From: RI-153 sp963752935
Lineage (GTDB): Bacteria; Chloroflexota; Anaerolineae; Caldilineales; Caldilineaceae
Assembly (NCBI GenBank): GCA_963752935.1
Contig: CAVWAL010000014.1
Location: 1 to 64,000 of the forward strand
DNA: 64,000 nt
Reading direction: 5' to 3'
In this document: positions 59,396 to 64,000 of the stretch, one piece after another
How the letters are laid out: each line of letters begins with the position of its first letter
How positions within the stretch are numbered: the first letter of the stretch is position 1
The notes under the pieces: generated by a model
Told to the model about the DNA's origin: nothing
Seen by the model: the letters and a program-made list of their open reading frames with translations, nothing else
The model's database searches: none
Program-made: the position numbers and the translations under genes

Positions 59396-59792
59396 CATGC
59401 GGCTGCCCACCCGCGCCTGGTGGGCGTGGGGAGATCGCCACGTCGAGCCCCGCGGCGAACGCTACGGCAAACCGCTGGCTATCCTCACCGATGCCCGTAC
59501 CGTGAGCAGCGCCGAAGAGTTCGTCGTCTCGCTTGTCGACAACGGCCGCGCCGCTACCGTGGGGCGGACCACTGCCGGCTCCACCGGCAACCCCATCCGC
59601 TTTCACCTGCCCGGCAATGCCTACATCAGATTTTCAACCGGAGACCTGCGTCGCGTAGACGGTGCGCCCATCGAAGGCGTGGGAATTGCGCCTGATCTCC
59701 CCGTCACGTGGATGCTGAACGACGTGCGCAGCGGCGCTGATCCCGATATTGCCGCCGCCGAGCGGTACATCCTCTTGGACAAAGATGAATAG
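59115..59792 (+). pseudogene. S41 protease, C-terminal catalytic part after the frameshift
   Basis: The frame continues the preceding gene after the shift: KKRREAAQTAQIPPLVSGKR, GVGYIHLGRNFGNGNGQDM, then the S41 core LILDLRGNGGGDSLLASHI, DYGREYYDMRLPTRAWWAW, PLAILTDARTVSSAEEFVV with the catalytic Ser in SSAEEF, and a later GRTTAGSTGNP turn. The Lys partner position in the usual SAxE..K pattern is not clear here. Ends at TAG 59790-59792. Joined with the first frame the protein is about 520 residues. The break may be an assembly error or a real pseudogene. Confidence 0.65.
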
Positions 59793-59839
59793 TCGATGCG
59801 CCTGGCACACATTGAGCTGAGGATAGGATTTTGACCTGA

Positions 59840-59945
59840 TTGGTACGGGCACGAGGGGGATGGGGGCGACGTCTCGCCCATTGGCGCAGATCTCCGTCCC
59901 ATCCCCCTCATGCCCCGACGGACTTGCCATCACTTGACCGTTGAC
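59840..59945. repeat. Dispersed 80-bp hairpin repeat copy 2, with conserved flank
   Basis: 59840-59919 matches 14375-14454 with a single base difference. Four bases later, 59924-59945 matches 43658-43679 exactly over 22 bases, although the hairpin there is different. It lies in the 337-bp gap after the S41 gene; the remaining sequence to 60129 shows no gene but holds the leader of the next gene (AAAGGGGAGA). Confidence 0.8.
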
Positions 59946-60129
59946 AGGACACGAGAGGGATCGAGGACTAGACAAGGGATACAGATTCGATACAGATCGC
60001 CGGCGCTTGCCTTGACATTCGTCTGCTCATCCATCAGCCTGAAATCGATAGACAGCTTTGGTTTTGTTCGCCTTTGATCCGCAGGCTGCCTGTCGTAGAG
60101 TGCCTACTCTTAGAAAGGGGAGAACCACG

Positions 60130-60645
60130 ATGAGTAGACGTATGATACGCACAGCAAGCGCCTTGATCCTCTCTGCCCTGGGGATAGTCTTGTTTGCCCT
60201 GGCAACTGGTCTGCTGACACAGAGCGAGCCGGCGGCTGCCCAGGTCAATCGGGCTGAACCGGCCAGCGACGCTGAGATTGTGGCGCGCCGCGCCATTTCG
60301 ATCCCATTTGGGATCGCCGACACGCAGCAACTCAGCGAAGATGGCACGCGCCTTACCGTTACCGGTCACGCCGTCTGCTGGGACGAGGGGCAAATGTTCG
60401 ATCTGCGCGTACGCATCGCGCAAAGCACGACCCAGGCTTTTGCCGTTGGTCACTCGATTGACAACTGTCAGGGCGGCGAACGCCAAATGTGGACAGCAGT
60501 GGCCGAGATCGAAAGTGAGGAGCCCTTCGATGTCGGTTCCGCTCGTGCCTGTGCCGAGGCGACTGAATATGCAACGCATGGCATCGCCGACGAGCATAAG
60601 TGGTGCAAAGACGTGGACCTGGCACAGTCAGATAGTTCTGACTGA
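60130..60645 (+). CDS. Secreted hypothetical protein
   Basis: 171 residues from ATG 60130 behind AAAGGGGAGA. Signal peptide (about 1-38): SRRMIRTASALILSALGIVL then FALATGLLTQSEPAAAQ with an AAAQ-type cleavage. The mature part is about 130 residues, has four Cys (AVCWDEG, NCQGGE, ARACAEA, KWCKDV) that could form two disulfides, and ends in an acidic DLAQSDSSD. A repeated pattern of short strands (LRVRIAQSTTQAFAVGH) suggests a small beta fold. No family recognised. Confidence 0.55.
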   Translation: MSRRMIRTASALILSALGIVLFALATGLLTQSEPAAAQVNRAEPASDAEIVARRAISIPFGIADTQQLSEDGTRLTVTGHAVCWDEGQMFDLRVRIAQSTTQAFAVGHSIDNCQGGERQMWTAVAEIESEEPFDVGSARACAEATEYATHGIADEHKWCKDVDLAQSDSSD

Positions 60646-60705
60646 CAACAGGTAGCCTAGACTGTAACCATTCAGTTAAACGGTTACCCTACTTCTAATC
60701 CACCA

Positions 60706-60749
60706 AAAGAGGCACAGGTGCAATGCGGATCTTGCACCTGTGCCTCTTT
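60706..60749. terminator. Bidirectional terminator
   Basis: A perfect 18-bp stem (60706-60723 with 60732-60749), 8-nt loop, with AAAGAGGC on the left and GCCTCTTT on the right. It stops both the secreted-protein gene and the convergent transglutaminase gene, which ends 65 bases further on. Confidence 0.85.
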
Positions 60750-60813
60750 GCGCAAAAGCTGTTCAGTTGGCCTTATCCACAGAAAATGAGTCATTCCACG
60801 CCCAAGCGACAAC

Positions 60814-61761
60814 CTACTGCTGTTGCTGCTGCATCTGCTGCATGATTTCGTTGTCGATGGCTTCCCACTCGCGGTCGGGGATGAGCGTCTTTTCGGGCTC
60901 AGGGCGCTCTGCGCTGGTCACCTGGACGCCGACTTCCATTTTGCTATCGGCGCCGCCGCGGAAGAGGCCGCGTGTGGGTGGCACATCGGCGTAGTCGCGG
61001 CCAATAGCGACGGCAATGTGCCGTTCCCCGGCAACCAGATTGTTGGTGGGGTCGAAGCCGATCCAGCCCAGGCCGGGCAAATAGGCTTCGATCCAGGCGT
61101 GGCTGGCATCCTCGGCGGACTGCTCACGGCCCTCGCTGCGGTGAAAGAGGTAGCCGCTGACGTAGCGACAGGGGATACCCAGCCGGCGGAGCAGGGCGAG
61201 CATGATGTGCGCGTAGTCCTGGCAGACGCCGCGGCGTTTGGCCAATGCCACGTCGATAGGCGAATCGACAGTGGTTGAATCGGGCACGTAGTGGAAGGTG
61301 TAGTAGATGCCGGTGTTGATGTGGCGCACACTGTTGAGCGGATCGCGCCCGCGGTCGAGCTGAAATTCCGCGGCCAGGGCGATTAACGAGGGCGTAAACT
61401 GTACGAACTGGCTGGGCGCCAGATCATCCCAAAATTGCGCCGTGCCGGCGAGAGCGTCCACCGCGGTCCAGGCATCACCTTCCATCCACTCGGGCAGTTC
61501 GGGGGTAGGCTCGACGCCGACATGCGATTCGGCGCGCATGACCAATTGCCCGTGGCGGCGGGGGATATCGAAAAAATGCACGTGATTCTGCAGATAGTCC
61601 TGATACGAGAGGACGCGAGCCTGGGGCGTTACCTTGAGTGAGAACGAAAAGCACTGCTGGTGATGATCACTGCGCGGCTGCATGCGCAGTTCCATCACGC
61701 TTTCGCCGACGGGTGCTGCATATTGGTAGCGCGTATGATGGCGGATTTTGTAATAGTGCAT
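60814..61761 (-). CDS. Transglutaminase-like protein of the ATP-grasp/alpha-E cluster
   Basis: 315 residues. N-terminal beta domain (about 1-110, YYKIRHHTRYQYAAPVGES), then the papain-like core: KRRGVCQDYAHIMLALLRRL with catalytic Cys, EDASHAWIEAYLPGLGWIGF with His, and DPTNNLVAGERHIAVAIGRD with Asp, the C-H-D triad. The Gln-rich end (MQQMQQQQQ) is coded by a CAG/CTG-like run. This is the third gene of the widespread cluster alpha-E / ATP-grasp / transglutaminase, which is predicted to make or cut isopeptide links. It probably acts as a peptidase or amide-bond former. Confidence 0.88.
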   Translation of the reverse strand: MHYYKIRHHTRYQYAAPVGESVMELRMQPRSDHHQQCFSFSLKVTPQARVLSYQDYLQNHVHFFDIPRRHGQLVMRAESHVGVEPTPELPEWMEGDAWTAVDALAGTAQFWDDLAPSQFVQFTPSLIALAAEFQLDRGRDPLNSVRHINTGIYYTFHYVPDSTTVDSPIDVALAKRRGVCQDYAHIMLALLRRLGIPCRYVSGYLFHRSEGREQSAEDASHAWIEAYLPGLGWIGFDPTNNLVAGERHIAVAIGRDYADVPPTRGLFRGGADSKMEVGVQVTSAERPEPEKTLIPDREWEAIDNEIMQQMQQQQQ

Positions 61762-61781
61762 GAGATTTTGGCGACCAGGGC

Positions 61782-62750
61782 TCAGGCCGCGAATTCCCCT
61801 TCAATGGCGTATTCAATGTACACCTGATAGATAGCGCCGTGGATCTGATCACATTGGCGCATAATGTCGGCCAGATAATCGTGCAGGCTGTCGCTCAGGA
61901 TCTCGTCGATCTGTCCATAGCGTAAGCGCGCTTGCAGCCGTCCGATCAGGCGTGAGACCCGTTCGGCGCGCCGGTTTTCGGTGGTGAGGTCGATCTGTTG
62001 CAGGCTCAATTGTAGCCGATCTGCGCAGAAACGCAGCGAACGCGGCAGACTGGGGTTGAGGATCAAGAATTCGGCCACGTTCTTGGGCGTGACGGTGGGC
62101 GTATAGACACGACAGTAGGCCTCGAACGATAGGCACGAACGGAGCAGGCCAATGCCGCGCAAGAAGTCACCCGATTGCGGCGTCCCGCGCTCGAACTTGT
62201 TTTGCGCATAGTGCACGTCGAGCAGGGTTGCCGTCGACTGCACTCGCTCCAAAAAGTTACCCAACTGGATAAATCCCCATCCTTCGTCGTGCTGCATGGT
62301 GGACGAAGTAATGCCGCGGAAGAGGCAGATGTCGTTCTCGATGGCGCGGAAGAATTCGTGCGGCTGCGTATTCCATATCGAGCGCAGATCGGTGCGGTTC
62401 ATATCGAGGTAGAGGCGGTTGATCTGTTCCCACATTTCGGAGCTAATCTGCTCGCGCACCTGGCGTGCATTTTCGCGCGCCAGCCCAATGCACGATCGGA
62501 TCGAGTTGTCGTTGTCGCGGTCGTAGGTCAGGTAGTAAATACGGGCAAAGTCAAGATCCTGGCCATAGGCATCGGCGGCGGAAAGCTCCTTGTGCAACAC
62601 CGCAAAGAGACGCTGCCAATGGTCGTCCGCCGCGTTGGAAGACTGCCCCAGCATCAAGTTGATATGGTTGTAGATGAGGCGGGCCGTGGTTTCGGCTCGC
62701 TCTAAATAGCGACTTAACCAGTAGAGGCTATCTGCAGCGCGAGAGAGCAT
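61782..62750 (-). CDS. Alpha-E domain protein (DUF403)
   Basis: 322 residues from ATG 62750, chosen because AAAGGATCG lies before it; a start at 62777 in frame is less likely. All-helical. Conserved start MLSRAADSLYWLSRYLERAE, then TARLIYNHINLML, IRSCIGLARENARQVREQIS, SEMWEQINRLYLDMN and LQSTATL-like RVQSTATLLDVHYAQ. The alpha-E domain is known only from this gene cluster; its Glu-rich helices are proposed to take part in the peptide reaction. It lies 20 bases upstream of the transglutaminase start. Confidence 0.9.
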   Translation of the reverse strand: MLSRAADSLYWLSRYLERAETTARLIYNHINLMLGQSSNAADDHWQRLFAVLHKELSAADAYGQDLDFARIYYLTYDRDNDNSIRSCIGLARENARQVREQISSEMWEQINRLYLDMNRTDLRSIWNTQPHEFFRAIENDICLFRGITSSTMQHDEGWGFIQLGNFLERVQSTATLLDVHYAQNKFERGTPQSGDFLRGIGLLRSCLSFEAYCRVYTPTVTPKNVAEFLILNPSLPRSLRFCADRLQLSLQQIDLTTENRRAERVSRLIGRLQARLRYGQIDEILSDSLHDYLADIMRQCDQIHGAIYQVYIEYAIEGEFAA

Positions 62751-62802
62751 CGAGCGATCCTTTGTAGAGTGTCTCAACGAAACAAAGTAAGAGGTGATCT
62801 CG

Positions 62803-64000
62803 TCAATCTTCCAACACCCAGGTGTCCTTGCTGCCGCCGCCCTGTGAGGAGTTCACCACGAGCGAACCACGGCGTAAGGCCACGCGGCTCAGCCCACCGG
62901 GGACAATCGTGACGTCGGCTGGGGTTTCGCCGCTGCACAGCACGTATGGGCGCAGGTCCACATGACGGGCTTCGACGGTGCCATCCACAAAGCAAGGAGC
63001 GCGCGACAGATCCAGCGTGGGTTGGGCAATATAGTTGCGCGGATTGGCCAGGATCTGGCCGCGGAAGGCTTCCCGTTCCGCCGCGGTGCTGTGCGGACCA
63101 ATCAACATGCCGTATCCACCCGATTCGCCGACTGCTTTGACCACGAGCTTGTCCAGATTCTCCAGCACGTGCGATCGCTGTGACTCATCGTCGAGCAGAT
63201 AGGTCTCGACATTGTCGAGGATGGTCTCTTCGCCGAGGTAATAGCGGATGATGGCCGGCACATAGGCGTAGATCGCCTTATCGTCGGCCACGCCGGTGCC
63301 GATGGCGTTGGCCAGCACGACGTTGCCCTGCCGATAGGCATTGAAGATTCCCGGCACGCCCAGAATTGAGTCGCCGCGAAAGATCAGCGGATCCATGAAA
63401 TCGTCGTCGATGCGACGGTAGATCACATCCACACGGCGCAGACCGGCGGTGGTGCGCATGTACACGACGGCATCGTGGATGATGAGATCGCGCCCTTCCA
63501 CCAGTTCAATGCCCATCTGCCGGGCCAGGAAGGTATGTTCAAAGTAGGCAGAGTTGAAGACGCCCGGCGTCAGCAGCACAACCGTGGGGTCTTCGGCGCG
63601 ACGCGCCGCCAGTGACCGCAACGTGGACAGCAGGGCCTGCCCGTAGTGATCGATGGAACGCACCCCATAGCCGCCAAAAAGCCCGGGGAAGACGCGCTTC
63701 ATCACGCGGCGGTTGGCCAGCATATACGAAACACCGCTGGGCACGCGCAAATTATCTTCGAGGACGGCGAAACGGCCGCTGGGCAGGCGCACCAGATCTG
63801 TGCCGACGATGGAGACGTAGACATTCTTGGGCGCAGAGACGCCGCGCATTTCGCGGCGAAAGTGGCGGCACGAGTAGATCAGATCGTGTGGCACTACCCC
63901 TTCTTTGAGGATACGGCCTTCATGGTAGATGTCATCCAGGAAGAGATTCAACGCCAGGATGCGCTGGGCCAACCCACGCTCGATCGTGTTCCACTCGTCG
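62803..64000 (-). CDS. Circularly permuted ATP-grasp protein, N-terminus beyond the window
   Basis: 398 residues are visible; the frame is open through the window end, where it reads DEWNTIERGLAQRILALNLF. Family motifs: VPHDLIYSCRHFRREMRG, YVSIVGTDLVRLPSGRFAVL, EDNLRVPSGVSYMLANRRVM, DPTVVLLTPGVFNSAYFEHT, LVVKAVGESGGYGMLIGP and VNSSQGGGSKDTWVLED. These are DUF404/407-type permuted ATP-grasps, thought to make an amide bond with ATP. It starts the minus-strand run followed by the alpha-E gene (52 bases) and transglutaminase. Confidence 0.9.
   Translation of the reverse strand, partial: DEWNTIERGLAQRILALNLFLDDIYHEGRILKEGVVPHDLIYSCRHFRREMRGVSAPKNVYVSIVGTDLVRLPSGRFAVLEDNLRVPSGVSYMLANRRVMKRVFPGLFGGYGVRSIDHYGQALLSTLRSLAARRAEDPTVVLLTPGVFNSAYFEHTFLARQMGIELVEGRDLIIHDAVVYMRTTAGLRRVDVIYRRIDDDFMDPLIFRGDSILGVPGIFNAYRQGNVVLANAIGTGVADDKAIYAYVPAIIRYYLGEETILDNVETYLLDDESQRSHVLENLDKLVVKAVGESGGYGMLIGPHSTAAEREAFRGQILANPRNYIAQPTLDLSRAPCFVDGTVEARHVDLRPYVLCSGETPADVTIVPGGLSRVALRRGSLVVNSSQGGGSKDTWVLED

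Noticed and set aside
1..64000. tRNA or rRNA genes
   Set aside because: No cloverleaf with a conserved T-loop and CCA-ready end, and no rRNA stretch, could be recognised while reading either strand.

Overview
The window reads as a chromosome segment from a GC-rich, aerobic or microaerobic environmental bacterium. I infer Chloroflexota (Caldilineae/Anaerolineae-like), with moderate confidence. The reasons are a secreted clostripain-type protease ending in an FLPxVxR-like tail, NarX/NarL-type two-component pairs, a sugar ABC transporter without a local ATPase, a carotenoid desaturase, and many intergenic hairpin repeats. No rRNA or tRNA gene was recognised. Only the sequence was read; nothing was searched.

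Positions 1-5250 are an accessory, decaying replicative element on the + strand. It holds a winged-helix replication protein with an in-frame amber codon, GC-rich repeats inside its 3' part that look like an embedded origin, a DnaA N-domain protein, a TGT/DpdA-like TIM-barrel enzyme, a HAD-IIIA phosphatase, two unknown proteins, an intact SSB and an IS605-type tnpB remnant. Most of these genes are broken by one-base indels. Positions 5500-13400 are an intact minus-strand respiratory operon: ccoN, a pentaheme CcoO-cytochrome c fusion, ccoS-like, a CcoP-N-like membrane protein, a small ABM-like protein, a CcoI-type copper ATPase and a Na+/H+ antiporter. Upstream of it lie an encapsulated-ferritin-like gene, a receiver domain and a NarX/NarL-type pair (to 17.1 kb).

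Positions 17.4-29.9 kb are a catabolic island: enolase-superfamily dehydratase, RidA, SDR, sugar ABC transporter (binding protein and two permeases), creatininase-family amidohydrolase, CBM9-like protein, M24 peptidase, esterase-like hydrolase, a RidA-related protein, CutC and an HpcH/HpaI aldolase. It looks built to import and break down one unidentified sugar-acid or amide-linked compound. Positions 30.0-35.8 kb hold TspO, an SDR-DUF2867 fusion, CrtI and a membrane glycosyltransferase, separated by a 94-bp tandem repeat. Positions 36.0-39.2 kb are chemotaxis genes (cheW and a frameshifted MCP).

Positions 39.5-50 kb hold a PAS/Cys-pair protein, the clostripain-type protease, a lone Phd/YefM antitoxin, HD hydrolase, GDPD, GH13 glucosidase and a serine beta-lactamase-like lipoprotein. 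Positions 50.0-55.2 kb are an ABC exporter with its own kinase and regulator. Positions 55.4-60.7 kb hold several poorly known membrane or secreted proteins, including a HESFH protein and an S41 protease that are both frameshifted, and a 311-bp MITE-like element. Positions 60.8-64.0 kb are the conserved transglutaminase / alpha-E / circularly permuted ATP-grasp cluster, cut by the window end.

The points I rate highest are the pentaheme CcoO fusion, the ferritin without encapsulin joined in frame to a receiver domain, the DpdA-like enzyme in a replication module, and a family of dispersed hairpins that share end sequences.
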